This document shows, one piece after another, positions 1 to 8,221 of a stretch of 64,000 nucleotides of DNA. Made by a program: the position numbers and the translations under genes. Position 1 is the stretch's first letter; each line of letters opens with the position of its first letter. The notes beneath the pieces were generated by a model, which was not told where the DNA came from, did not search any database, and saw nothing but the letters and a program-made list of their open reading frames with translations. The stretch comes from Flavobacteriales bacterium (GTDB lineage Bacteria; Bacteroidota; Bacteroidia; Flavobacteriales_G; Salibacteraceae): contig JABJJW010000012.1 in the NCBI GenBank assembly GCA_018660685.1, forward strand, positions 62,001 to 126,000. The letters run 5' to 3'.

Positions 1-12
1 TATTACACTAAA

Positions 13-900
13 TCACTTCCGTTTCGGTCTGTGTACAGTAAAGACACGGCTGACGTTGAACCCAAAATGAATATCTCCCGCATCCCACTTCCCATCGGTT
101 TCGGTTAGGAATACGCTTTCGGCCATTCCTCTTGAATTGGTGAAATGGAGTTGGAAGACATGGCCGCCAGTTTCAATGTCAAATCCGACGGACAACGAAT
201 TGGAATACTTTGGATCGAGCTGATCCGGCAAGACATAGTGATACTCCATATTGATTGCAACCCTCCTTGTCAGCTTTACGCGACCGCCAACACCTAGCAC
301 GATGACGTCATTACTTTCAGCTTTTGTCCTCACAAAATTTCTGTGTACCAATGAAGGCATAAACTGAAGTGAGATAGCATCATTGAACTTTCGACCGACG
401 ATGATTTGGTTGGTGTAATACATCCTATTTGTAAAAGGATACGGCAGCAAGGATGTGTCGATCACCTGATTGGCGTCGATATTTAAGTCCGTAACCCATA
501 AAAGAGAAACAGGAACATTCTTCATCCCGGTCTGCTGTCTCAGAATTCGCGCTTTCACAAAGCTGTCGTAGTACTTAATCGCACCACCACTTCTTCCTAT
601 TCCAACATTAAGCCATTCAGTTACCCCATAGTCTAGGCCAATTCGCATAAACGCATTGTCCAAGCCAAAGAGGTTATACGCTCCTGTATTCAGCCTCCCG
701 AAACGGTGAGAAATTTTGAAATCCAGAACACCATGAGAATTCAATTCAAATGAATGACCGTTGATTATTCGTGTAGTCTTAAAACCTGCGGTCGCAAAAT
801 CCTGGGTTGGTTCATCTTCGCCCAATAGATCCAAGAGGTCATCTTGACCAGTTGATGAGAGGGCAAAAGCAAGAAAAGCAAAAACTAAAATCAGGCGCAT
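13..900 (-). CDS. DUF5777 family outer-membrane beta-barrel protein
   Basis: A 295-residue protein with a cleavable signal peptide (about residues 1-19) followed by alternating aromatic/polar beta-strand sequence and no internal hydrophobic helices, typical of the DUF5777 beta-barrel family. The family is thought to sit in the outer membrane; its substrate is unknown. It is the last gene of a minus-strand run starting at 3055 and begins 2 bp after the YceI gene ends, so it is almost certainly co-transcribed with YceI, the OB-fold protein and two heme-motif lipoproteins. The barrel could be a porin or an outer-membrane partner for that electron-transfer set, but this is inference from context. 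The stop lies 12 bp inside the window edge, so the gene is complete. Confidence 0.85.
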   Translation of the reverse strand: MRLILVFAFLAFALSSTGQDDLLDLLGEDEPTQDFATAGFKTTRIINGHSFELNSHGVLDFKISHRFGRLNTGAYNLFGLDNAFMRIGLDYGVTEWLNVGIGRSGGAIKYYDSFVKARILRQQTGMKNVPVSLLWVTDLNIDANQVIDTSLLPYPFTNRMYYTNQIIVGRKFNDAISLQFMPSLVHRNFVRTKAESNDVIVLGVGGRVKLTRRVAINMEYHYVLPDQLDPKYSNSLSVGFDIETGGHVFQLHFTNSRGMAESVFLTETDGKWDAGDIHFGFNVSRVFTVHRPKRK

Positions 901-902
901 GC

Positions 903-1457
903 TTATCGATTGAAGGCTTTCAACTGAGCTTCAACGGTTACATCAACCACTTTCGCAATATTGTCTCGAACCGTATTCGGAATTTCTATGTTATAGTCCT
1001 CAGGTACAATTTTGAATGTAGAATGGATCGCATAGCCACCATCACGACTCTCAATGGTTGCAGCCAATTCAAGTTCTTTGACTACTCCATGAATTTCCAG
1101 TTTTCCTGCAGCTACCACGTTTGTCCCTGAAGGAATATTAGCCATATCAATGCCGTCCAATCCTTGAACGCTGCCCTTAAAAGTCCCCTTGGGATACTTG
1201 TTTGATTCAACGAAGTTTTCGTTAAAGTGCTCTTCCATCAAAGGTTTTTTGAATTCAAACGACTTCATCAGTGCTGCGAACTCAAACTGTCCTGAAGCAG
1301 CATCTAACACGCATGTTAGCTTGTGGTTACGTGCTTCAATATCCTCAACGGACGTCGCTGAAAAGAACTTGACATGTCCATCCCGCGTGAAGTATTTACC
1401 CTGAGCACTCACCACAGATGAGCAGAGTATTAATGCTGATACTAATAGTAATTTCAT
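903..1457 (-). CDS. YceI family periplasmic protein
   Basis: A 184-residue protein with a signal peptide (residues 1-18, ending VSA-Q) and the YceI domain over the rest: an N-terminal GHVKFFSAT segment, a central FKKPLMEEHF-N-x-F-V segment and the late repression-like EIHGVVKELEL strand. YceI proteins are periplasmic lipocalin-like barrels that bind polyisoprenoids or other amphiphiles. It sits between an OB-fold protein (7 bp gap) and the DUF5777 barrel (2 bp gap). YceI is often co-encoded with cytochromes, so a role in carrying a quinone-like or isoprenoid ligand for this operon is plausible but inferred. Confidence 0.92.
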   Translation of the reverse strand: MKLLLVSALILCSSVVSAQGKYFTRDGHVKFFSATSVEDIEARNHKLTCVLDAASGQFEFAALMKSFEFKKPLMEEHFNENFVESNKYPKGTFKGSVQGLDGIDMANIPSGTNVVAAGKLEIHGVVKELELAATIESRDGGYAIHSTFKIVPEDYNIEIPNTVRDNIAKVVDVTVEAQLKAFNR

Positions 1458-1464
1458 ATTTATT

Positions 1465-1896
1465 CTACTTAATAATGCTTCCTCTTTTTAGTTCAACAAC
1501 TCCGCCGGGCAGCATAGATTCTGCATCACCCAAAAATCCAGAGCAAACTCCTTTAACGACAATCTCTGAACTCTCCTCCAATTCTCCCTCAAAAGGGTTT
1601 TGAAGGGTGGCATTCACAACATATAACTCATCCATCGAAATCTTCATTGATGTAATTTGTTGATCCGTTCTCTCTATTGCCAATATCGGGCCATTGATCT
1701 CCAAGATTTGATCCACGTACTTTGCGGTGGCGGCAGTTTCATCATCCAGAAATTCTTGAACTACTTCTTCGCAGTTTAGCTTATGTGCAGCTTCTATATC
1801 AGCTGTGTCATCGTGATCTTTGAAGCTTACTTGATAAGCAACGAGAACGCCAATAATAATGGCTGTTAGCGCTCCAAAAGTGAGGGTACGTTTCAT
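1465..1896 (-). CDS. Membrane-anchored OB-fold (tRNA_anti-like) protein
   Basis: A 143-residue protein with one N-terminal hydrophobic segment (residues 7-24) that could be a signal anchor, followed by a soluble domain with the strand pattern of the extracytoplasmic OB-fold group: a KYVDQILEINGPIL segment, then a late VVVKGVCSGF-like strand. This OB-fold type is common in small Bacteroidota envelope proteins; its ligand is unknown and nucleic-acid binding should not be assumed outside the cytoplasm. It lies 3 bp after the upstream cytochrome-like gene and 7 bp before YceI, so it belongs to the same operon. Family assignment is moderately sure; the function is open. Confidence 0.75.
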   Translation of the reverse strand: MKRTLTFGALTAIIIGVLVAYQVSFKDHDDTADIEAAHKLNCEEVVQEFLDDETAATAKYVDQILEINGPILAIERTDQQITSMKISMDELYVVNATLQNPFEGELEESSEIVVKGVCSGFLGDAESMLPGGVVELKRGSIIK

Positions 1897-1899
1897 AGT

Positions 1900-2319
1900 T
1901 TAATTGTCTTTATATCCATTATCCATCCAATCCAGAATGGTATTGAGTTCATCTTGTTCCAATTCTCCAAAGGGTGGCATATCTCCCGATTCAATTTTAC
2001 CGCGCAAGTTATGTTGCTCGATTCCTTCAACCATCTCCGTGTGAGAAGATAAAGGTATTCTATCGTTAGAATTGCCCGATGAATGACAAGCACTGTTTGC
2101 GCAGCTACCCACAATAATTGGTTTCACATCAACCGACCATTGATTGACCGTATTGGTGTCTTCAAACACAATTGTATCGTGCACAATAATCGTATCGAAT
2201 GGATACAAATCTTCTGCATTATCATAGTAACAACCATTGAACATGGCAGATATCAACCCGATGAGCAGGACGGATATAGCAGCGCGTGTCAGCTTAGTTA
2301 TCCTCTGCTCCACCATCAA
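1900..2319 (-). CDS. c-type-heme-motif lipoprotein (single-heme)
   Basis: A 139-residue predicted lipoprotein: a hydrophobic N-terminus ends at Cys30 (FNGC, a loose lipobox). The mature part holds one heme-attachment-like motif C-A-N-S-A-C-H (CX4CH) after the 'DVKPII-x-x-S' lead-in seen in Bacteroidota cytochromes, and a later D-M-P-P segment that could supply the distal Met ligand. The C-terminal helix ELEQDELNTILDWMDNG matches the terminal helix of cytochrome-c-type domains. The start at 2319 overlaps the previous gene by 26 bp, suggesting translational coupling. It is probably an electron carrier on the membrane surface; heme binding has to be shown because the motif is longer than CXXCH. 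Confidence 0.82.
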   Translation of the reverse strand: MMVEQRITKLTRAAISVLLIGLISAMFNGCYYDNAEDLYPFDTIIVHDTIVFEDTNTVNQWSVDVKPIIVGSCANSACHSSGNSNDRIPLSSHTEMVEGIEQHNLRGKIESGDMPPFGELEQDELNTILDWMDNGYKDN

Positions 2320-3055
2320 TCCAAGCTTTTATTTGTAAAATATGATCTAAATCCATTTTGTCTGTATCCTGGGGCATTTGTGGGAAACCTTGAAGGTGTG
2401 CTATCACCCCGTATAGTGTGTCGTTGTCGGCTTGCGCCTTCACCCCTTGATAATTTGATAAGTCCGCAATCCCAGAGCCACTTTTGTGGCAATCGAGGCA
2501 CTTATAAAACTCCAACAATGGCCTAACGGTTGAGGCATAGGAGACATTGGTCGAATCGCAATCGACTGCGCCGTCTTGAATCCACAGAAAGATTTTTTGC
2601 ATGTCCTTGGCGTCCAGCTGATCCGCTCCTGGAGGAGGCATCCTTTTGGAGGTGTCGGGCGCGGTTATTCTCTGATAGAGTAGGCTATTTGAAGGATCAA
2701 ATGGAATCACAACACCTGAATTCAAAGTTGTATCAAATGTGCTCAGAACAAGGTTGCCTTGCGCTGAATCAACAGAATGACAACCTCCAGTTGACCCGCA
2801 CTTGGCAATAAATAGTGGCTGAATATCTCGTTGAAAAAATATACTATCCTCATCGCACCCGGTTATAACTGGTTGAGTTGGTGGCGTATTATCTGAGTTC
2901 GTATCCACCGGTTGGTCTGGTGGTGGAATATGAACAGTTACCGTTTTTGGCTCGAATGGTTCATGAGTACATGACCCTTGAACTATGACAAGCAAAGCGA
3001 TAACGAGAACAACAATCGATAGTCTCCGAGAAGAGACAGAAAATGTGAATTGCAT
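2294..3055 (-). CDS. c-type-heme-motif lipoprotein (two-heme, planctomycete-type cytochrome fold)
   Basis: A 253-residue lipoprotein with a long hydrophobic leader and a clear lipobox Cys at residue 29 (IVQGSC). Two cytochrome-like modules follow a Pro-rich spacer. Module one has 'RDIQPLFIAKC' leading into a CX5CH motif and a K-R-M-P-P-P-G Met-ligand segment. Module two has the standard C-L-D-C-H (CXXCH) and a later F-P-Q-M-P segment. Each ends with an I-x-x-W-I-x-x-G-A helix. This arrangement matches PSC1-type cytochromes common in Bacteroidota. It is first in a five-gene operon and is preceded by an exact -7 promoter box. A role in envelope electron transfer is inferred. Confidence 0.88.
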   Translation of the reverse strand: MQFTFSVSSRRLSIVVLVIALLVIVQGSCTHEPFEPKTVTVHIPPPDQPVDTNSDNTPPTQPVITGCDEDSIFFQRDIQPLFIAKCGSTGGCHSVDSAQGNLVLSTFDTTLNSGVVIPFDPSNSLLYQRITAPDTSKRMPPPGADQLDAKDMQKIFLWIQDGAVDCDSTNVSYASTVRPLLEFYKCLDCHKSGSGIADLSNYQGVKAQADNDTLYGVIAHLQGFPQMPQDTDKMDLDHILQIKAWIDGGAEDN

Positions 3056-3060
3056 TGACG

Positions 3061-3068
3061 CAAAAATA
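3061..3068 (-). promoter_or_regulatory. Putative -7 box (TATTTTTG) of the cytochrome/YceI operon
   Basis: On the minus strand this reads TATTTTTG, an exact match to the Bacteroidota -7 consensus TAnnTTTG, placed 5 bp before the ATG at 3055. No convincing -33 TTTG is visible at the usual distance. If used, the transcript would start at or next to the start codon. Confidence 0.45.
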
Positions 3069-3186
3069 TGCGCTCTTAGCTTTCATTATAACCGAATTTC
3101 TAAAACTCCCAGAAGGCTAGCTTCTAGAGACAGCCATCTCCTACAATCTGCGTTTATAGTTGTAACTTTAAGCCCTTGTTTTAACC

Positions 3187-6090
3187 ATGAAGAGCACTCT
3201 GCGAATCCTACTTGTTGTATTTGGTCTCTTTTGGACTCTTTCGTTCAATGCGCAAAACCTTGTTACCAACGGGAGTTTTGAAAATTATTGGCAATGTCCG
3301 AATGGTCTAAGCAACATCACAAAATGCTGGTGGCGTCAACCAATTAGTCACATAGGTTCTGCAGATTATTTTCATGCATGTGCAACATCTACAGCGAACG
3401 ACGTCCCAAACAACATTTTCGGTAGCTCATTAGCAGCCCAAGGTGACGCCTATGTTGGTGGATATTGTATGCTTGGATACACTGGTTCCTACGCGGCATA
3501 CCGAGAATATGTGATGGACACGCTCACCCAGCCATTAGTTGCAGGGCAGCAATACATCGTTTCATTTCAATATAGATTGGGAGACAATGCGCGCTACGCG
3601 ACCGATGATCTTGGATTTTGGTTGAGTTCGGCTCACCCCACAATGACCGGGACACCAAATTACGGTGCGCTAGGAGTGACACCAACCTCGCACAATGCGA
3701 GTGGTAACTATCTAACTAATAACAATGCTTGGGCGACTTATGCCGACACTATTACCGCGTCGGGAGGTGAAACTTATATCACAATTGGGTCTTTCAATGC
3801 TTTACCCGCCGGCATTTTGTACAATACCAGCGCGTCAATTAGCGGTGCATATATGTACTATGACGACGTTTGGGTTGAAGAGTATATGGGAATCGGCGGT
3901 GACTCAAATATTTGCGAGGGTGATTCTGCGATAATTTACGCTTACCTCGAAGAGAGCTTTTTTTGGGTTGAAAGCAGCCAACCAAATAATGTAATCTCGA
4001 CATTGGATACGATAGTTGTCTGGCCAACAGTTAACTCTACTTATTACTGCATTGGCGATTCTACAGGAGATACCTTCTCATGGGATGTGAACATCGTCAC
4101 TTTTCCATCAAATTTCGTTGGAGACGACACAACTGTATGTGATGGTGACACCGTGATCCGGGTAATTAATCTACCCCAGTATACTTTCGCGTGGTCGGAT
4201 GGCAGTACTGATTCTGCTTTGATTACGGCAGACTCAGGTTACCACCATTTGACAATCGAACAATATGGCTGTGAAGCAGTTGATACCTTTCTCGTGGAAT
4301 TCTATCCATTCCCATCTCTTTCTCTCGGAAACGACACGTCAATTTGCTCTTATGATAGCATTACGGTGACTACGGGCCTCGGGGGAACTGTGTCATATTT
4401 ATGGAGTACCGGAAGCATTCAACCGACGATCAGTGTTTCAGATTCCGCCGTGGTTTGGGTGGCAGTGACAAATCAATTTTGTACGCGCGCAGACACAATG
4501 CAAGTGAGCGTTTTTCCAGAAGTTACAATCGATCTTGGTCTTGATGAAGATGTATGTTACGATCCCGACTCGAGTATTACTCCGGTCGCGTCCTTCACGC
4601 AAAACGCTAGTTCATATTCTTGGTCAACTGGACAATCAACTCCTACCATTTCGGTGACGCTGTCAGGAACCTATACAGTCACAGCATCTGGAAACGGATG
4701 CGTTGCTGAAGATTCTGTGGAAATCACATTCCACACTGATCCAGATTTTAATCTCGGCGTGGACACGAGTTACTGTGAAGGAGACACGGTAGCTTTAACT
4801 ATCAATCTTGATCCAGCAACACATACTTTCTTCTGGAATAATGGATCAATCAAACAAACCCAGATGGTTCATAGCGGCAGCCAGGGCGGTTATTGGGCAC
4901 AGGCTTCCAACGGGATATGTGCAATGAGAGATACGATCTATGTTGACCAGTTCGTTCCAATGAATCTTGATTTACCGGAATTCTACATGGCTTGTGAAGG
5001 AGACATCATCAGCATTATCCCAAATACGAACGTCAACCTCTCCTACAACTGGAATACTGGATCCACATCAAAAATTTTACAAGTTGGTTCCAATGGAACA
5101 TATTTTCTTACTGTTACGGACGGATTCTGTTTTGAGAGTGACCAAACATCTGCACTCTTCTTCGACTATCCAGAAATCAGTATTGGAAATGACACAATCA
5201 CCTGCGGTCCTTCTGAGTTGACTTTCGAGGCAATATCCAATATTTCAAGCGTCAACTTCAAGTGGTATAATGGTTCCATTTCAGCGAAACACACCACTTA
5301 TATTGATCGTGATCAGACTATCTGGGCTAAAGCGGTTAATGAGGTATGCAGCACGACTGATAGTATTTACATAACGCTCGAAGAACCGCCAACGGTTCAG
5401 GTAATTGATGACACTCTCCTTTGCGAAGGAAAAACCGCCAAGGTTACCGCAAAAGGCAGCGATGAGTACTCATACAAATGGTCTAATGGAATAGAAGGAA
5501 AGCGATTCGAAACGACAGAACCAGGGACATATGTATTGCTTGTGAATGATAGTGTTTGTACATCGGAATACGATGTTCTCGTGACTGATTTCGTGGTGCC
5601 AACATTCGAAATTACTGGTCCGGAGTACATCTGTCTCGGTGAGCAGATTGAACTCGATGCATCCACACCTGGCATAATGCATTACCGATGGTTTGATGGC
5701 AACATTGGACCAACACATCAAGTGACAGATTTTGGATACTACAGTGTTGAAGGATGGCACGCATGCGGAATTGTCAACGACACAATCTTCATCGAGGACT
5801 GTGAATGCTTCATTCATTTTCCAACAGCTTTCCGTCCTACACCAGAAGGAGTAAACAAGACTTTTGGGCCGAAAGTCGATTGTGAATTCGAGGATTTTAA
5901 ATTCACCATTTATAATCGATGGGGCGAGATCATTTACAAAAGTGAAGTCTCAAACGAATCTTGGGATGGCACTTACCTCAACGAAGCTGTACCAGCTGGT
6001 GCATATGGCTGGATGGTCGAGTACAAAGCGATCAAAAAAGGACAAGAATTCCAGAATGTCAAGCATGGAACTGTCATCGTTCTCCGATAG
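3187..6090 (+). CDS. Giant secreted repeat protein with T9SS type B sorting domain
   Basis: A 967-residue secreted protein: signal peptide (1-22, ending FNAQ), an N-terminal carbohydrate-binding-like domain opening with NLVTNGSFE (about 24-230), then about nine Ig/PKD-like modules of roughly 70-80 residues, each starting with a G-x-D-x-x-x-C-x-G-D pattern and containing a Y-x-W-S-x-G turn. The last ~95 residues (from CECFIHFPTAF, with FTIYNRWGEIIY and WDGTYLN) form the gliding-motility-associated C-terminal (type B) domain recognised by the T9SS. It is likely a surface or released adhesin or carbohydrate-binding protein. A weak -7-like TAACTTTA lies at 3163-3170. It stands alone, divergent from the cytochrome operon. 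Confidence 0.9.
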   Translation: MKSTLRILLVVFGLFWTLSFNAQNLVTNGSFENYWQCPNGLSNITKCWWRQPISHIGSADYFHACATSTANDVPNNIFGSSLAAQGDAYVGGYCMLGYTGSYAAYREYVMDTLTQPLVAGQQYIVSFQYRLGDNARYATDDLGFWLSSAHPTMTGTPNYGALGVTPTSHNASGNYLTNNNAWATYADTITASGGETYITIGSFNALPAGILYNTSASISGAYMYYDDVWVEEYMGIGGDSNICEGDSAIIYAYLEESFFWVESSQPNNVISTLDTIVVWPTVNSTYYCIGDSTGDTFSWDVNIVTFPSNFVGDDTTVCDGDTVIRVINLPQYTFAWSDGSTDSALITADSGYHHLTIEQYGCEAVDTFLVEFYPFPSLSLGNDTSICSYDSITVTTGLGGTVSYLWSTGSIQPTISVSDSAVVWVAVTNQFCTRADTMQVSVFPEVTIDLGLDEDVCYDPDSSITPVASFTQNASSYSWSTGQSTPTISVTLSGTYTVTASGNGCVAEDSVEITFHTDPDFNLGVDTSYCEGDTVALTINLDPATHTFFWNNGSIKQTQMVHSGSQGGYWAQASNGICAMRDTIYVDQFVPMNLDLPEFYMACEGDIISIIPNTNVNLSYNWNTGSTSKILQVGSNGTYFLTVTDGFCFESDQTSALFFDYPEISIGNDTITCGPSELTFEAISNISSVNFKWYNGSISAKHTTYIDRDQTIWAKAVNEVCSTTDSIYITLEEPPTVQVIDDTLLCEGKTAKVTAKGSDEYSYKWSNGIEGKRFETTEPGTYVLLVNDSVCTSEYDVLVTDFVVPTFEITGPEYICLGEQIELDASTPGIMHYRWFDGNIGPTHQVTDFGYYSVEGWHACGIVNDTIFIEDCECFIHFPTAFRPTPEGVNKTFGPKVDCEFEDFKFTIYNRWGEIIYKSEVSNESWDGTYLNEAVPAGAYGWMVEYKAIKKGQEFQNVKHGTVIVLR

Positions 6091-6106
6091 TCCATAGCTT
6101 TACTTC

Positions 6107-6445
6107 ATGAAGATTTATCATAACCCTCGCTGCCGCAAAAGCAGGGAAACCCTCACTCTAATTTTGGACAATGGCAAAGCTCCCGAAATCGTCGAGTACT
6201 TAAAATCGCCGCCTTCGGCTGACGAATTGAGAGCCATCATCGATCTCTTAGGTATTTCTGCTCAAGATCTCATTAGAAAGGGGGAAGATATTTTCAAAAC
6301 TGAATACAAAGGAAAAGAGCTCTCAGACGCCGAGTGGATTGATGCGATGATCCAGAATCCTAAACTAATCCAGCGTCCAATTGTGGTAGAAAATGGGAAA
6401 GCAGTTCTTGGAAGACCTCCCGAGAATGTGTTAGACCTACTTTAA
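6107..6445 (+). CDS. arsC: ArsC-family arsenate reductase (glutaredoxin type)
   Basis: A 112-residue thioredoxin-fold protein with the ArsC start 'IYHNPRCRKS': Cys at residue 8 is the expected catalytic cysteine, followed by Arg-Lys-Ser. The conserved IVEYLKSPPS strand/turn and the late L-I-Q-R-P-I-V segment (Arg then cis-Pro) complete the family pattern. Full-length members reduce arsenate using glutaredoxin or glutathione-like thiols; many Bacteroidota copies (YffB/Spx-like neighbours in sequence space) have no tested substrate, so the arsenate activity is by family. No arsB or arsR lies nearby, which weakens an arsenic-resistance role. It starts 16 bp after the type B gene, and its stop overlaps the convergent hydrolase by 9 bp. 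Confidence 0.85.
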   Translation: MKIYHNPRCRKSRETLTLILDNGKAPEIVEYLKSPPSADELRAIIDLLGISAQDLIRKGEDIFKTEYKGKELSDAEWIDAMIQNPKLIQRPIVVENGKAVLGRPPENVLDLL

Positions 6446-7300
6446 GTCCCTGAGCCAATTTACGACGAGAGCTAATGCTGGATCTTCTTTCAGAATTCTG
6501 CGATGCCCCATATTGGGTAGTAGCAAAGTGTCCATGTCCGGCCGAATTTGTTTGAGCACATCCAAGCCATGAGGTGGTGCATCCACATCCAATTTACCAT
6601 GAATGCCTAAAACTGGACATGTAACCTTCGAAAAGGTTTTCTCCATAACTACCTCGTCGAACATAATACCAAACTCCTCTCTCGAGCGGGCTCTAATCGC
6701 ATCTTTGATCTTCGGAGACCCGTTTAGTCGATTACAAAATTCATTCAAAATATCTTCTCCAACCACCGGAGCACCCATCGCAATAAATGCGGGAACATGA
6801 GCCCCCTCTGAAATGGCATAGGAAACGCTCGCTGCTCCCAAAGAATGGCCGATGACTGCACGCACATCATTATGTGCTGACAGCAGGTGCTTTATAGCTT
6901 GAGCAAAATCGAAAAGTGTGGCCTTCTTGCCTTCTGTCCTTCCATGAGCGAGCGCGTCAAATGTCACAAAGGTGTATCCTGCCTCAATCAGCTTCGGGGC
7001 CATAAATCTGAATTGTGTTGATCTCCCACTCCATCCATGAACACAAAGTACTGCTGGCCCAGAACCTTTTTTAAACCCGTGATGTTCTACTCCGCCAATC
7101 GTGAACTTAAATCGCTCACAAGTCTCCATGAATTGCTCTTCTTCGGGTTTATAGGGAAATCGAAAAGGCCTGATAAAAAGGGTAACTGCGAAATTCCTAG
7201 CAACGGATGGCATGATCTTCTCCATGATAGGAAACACTGCTTGAATTAGATTTTCAAGGCTGGAAGTTGGTCTTACAATCGCTTTTTGAGGGTCATCCAT
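6437..7300 (-). CDS. Alpha/beta hydrolase
   Basis: A 287-residue alpha/beta-hydrolase. The oxyanion strand CVHGWSGRS, the nucleophile elbow G-H-S-L-G (Ser about residue 153), an acid in HGKLDVDAP and the C-terminal M-G-H-R (catalytic His) give the full triad. About 60 residues precede the core domain and resemble the helical N-terminus of the YqiA/BioH-like esterase group in Bacteroidota. I use ATG at 7300; a TTG at 7312 would add four residues. The 3' end overlaps convergent arsC. Substrate unknown. Confidence 0.85.
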   Translation of the reverse strand: MDDPQKAIVRPTSSLENLIQAVFPIMEKIMPSVARNFAVTLFIRPFRFPYKPEEEQFMETCERFKFTIGGVEHHGFKKGSGPAVLCVHGWSGRSTQFRFMAPKLIEAGYTFVTFDALAHGRTEGKKATLFDFAQAIKHLLSAHNDVRAVIGHSLGAASVSYAISEGAHVPAFIAMGAPVVGEDILNEFCNRLNGSPKIKDAIRARSREEFGIMFDEVVMEKTFSKVTCPVLGIHGKLDVDAPPHGLDVLKQIRPDMDTLLLPNMGHRRILKEDPALALVVNWLRDLK

Positions 7301-7339
7301 ACGTGAACACAAGTATCGACAATTGCATCTGATAATCCC

Positions 7340-7347
7340 TAGCTTTG
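7340..7347 (+). promoter_or_regulatory. Putative -7 box (TAGCTTTG) of the EamA transporter gene
   Basis: TAGCTTTG matches TAnnTTTG exactly and ends 4 bp before the TTG start codon at 7352, the same spacing as hslR. The nearest upstream TTG (7323-7325) is only 14 bp away, so the -33 element is weak. The position supports the TTG start and suggests a leaderless message. Confidence 0.45.
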
Positions 7348-7351
7348 ATCC

Positions 7352-8221
7352 TTGCAGTTCAGGGGCATAACCTTCATTCTATTATCATCGCTCGCGTATG
7401 CTGTAGTCAACTTTTGTGTGAAGTATCTGATTGATATCCCAACTCACGAAATCGTTTTCTTTAGATCTGTAATCTCCTTAACCATTTGCACAATTTGGAT
7501 ACGCCGCCTCGGCATCCCATTTCTTGGACACAATCATAAATGGCTTTTAATCAGAGGAGTTGCAGGAATGACGGCCCTTTTCTTATTCTTTGTCACCATT
7601 AAAGAGATGCCGTTGGCAAGTGCGACGACCATCCAATACATCTCCCCCATTTTCACTGTCTTGTTAGCCACTCAACTTCATAGAGAGAAGGTGAAGCCAA
7701 TACAATGGGCATTATTCGGGGTGGCCTTTTTGGGCGTACTTTTTATCAAGGGTTTTGACGAAAGGGTATCGATGCTTTATTTAGGAATTGGCATTATTTC
7801 AGCGCTTATTTCAGGAATCGCCTACAATGCCATTATGAAATGTCGGACTACAGATCATCCGATCACCGTGGTTCTTTACTTCCCGTTGATTGCGACCCCC
7901 GTAATGGGCATTGCATGTCTAACGGCTGGTTGGGTCACGCCGACTGGCATTGAATGGTTCTTGCTCCTAGCACTGGGTATATTCACGCAGATCGCACAGG
8001 TGTACATGACCAAAGCGCTCCATGCTGATCATAGTTCTCGAATCATGCCGTTTAAGTACACGGGTGTGCTCTACGCACTGGGAATTGGTTTTTTGTTCTT
8101 CGGTGAACTTCTACCGTGGTTCAGCTTAGTCGGTATTGGACTCGTAATCGTTGGAGTGGTAGCCAATGCTTTGGTGAAAAATCCAAATGAGAAGCTTCCG
8201 GGTACATCTGGTGTGGTCTAA
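7352..8221 (+). CDS. EamA/DMT family inner-membrane transporter
   Basis: A 289-residue, highly hydrophobic protein with about ten membrane segments arranged as two EamA repeats (about 3-135 and 147-275). The second repeat carries the usual late A-L-x-x-G-I-G-F-L-F-F-G-E pattern. These drug/metabolite-family proteins export or exchange small metabolites; the substrate cannot be read from the sequence. The start is TTG, supported by the -7 box 4 bp upstream. The stop TAA directly abuts the stop of the convergent type B gene (TAATTA at 8219-8224). Confidence 0.88.
   Translation: MQFRGITFILLSSLAYAVVNFCVKYLIDIPTHEIVFFRSVISLTICTIWIRRLGIPFLGHNHKWLLIRGVAGMTALFLFFVTIKEMPLASATTIQYISPIFTVLLATQLHREKVKPIQWALFGVAFLGVLFIKGFDERVSMLYLGIGIISALISGIAYNAIMKCRTTDHPITVVLYFPLIATPVMGIACLTAGWVTPTGIEWFLLLALGIFTQIAQVYMTKALHADHSSRIMPFKYTGVLYALGIGFLFFGELLPWFSLVGIGLVIVGVVANALVKNPNEKLPGTSGVV

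Noticed and set aside
6107-6445. An arsenic resistance operon
   Set aside because: Only one ArsC-family gene is present, with no arsR, arsB or acr3.
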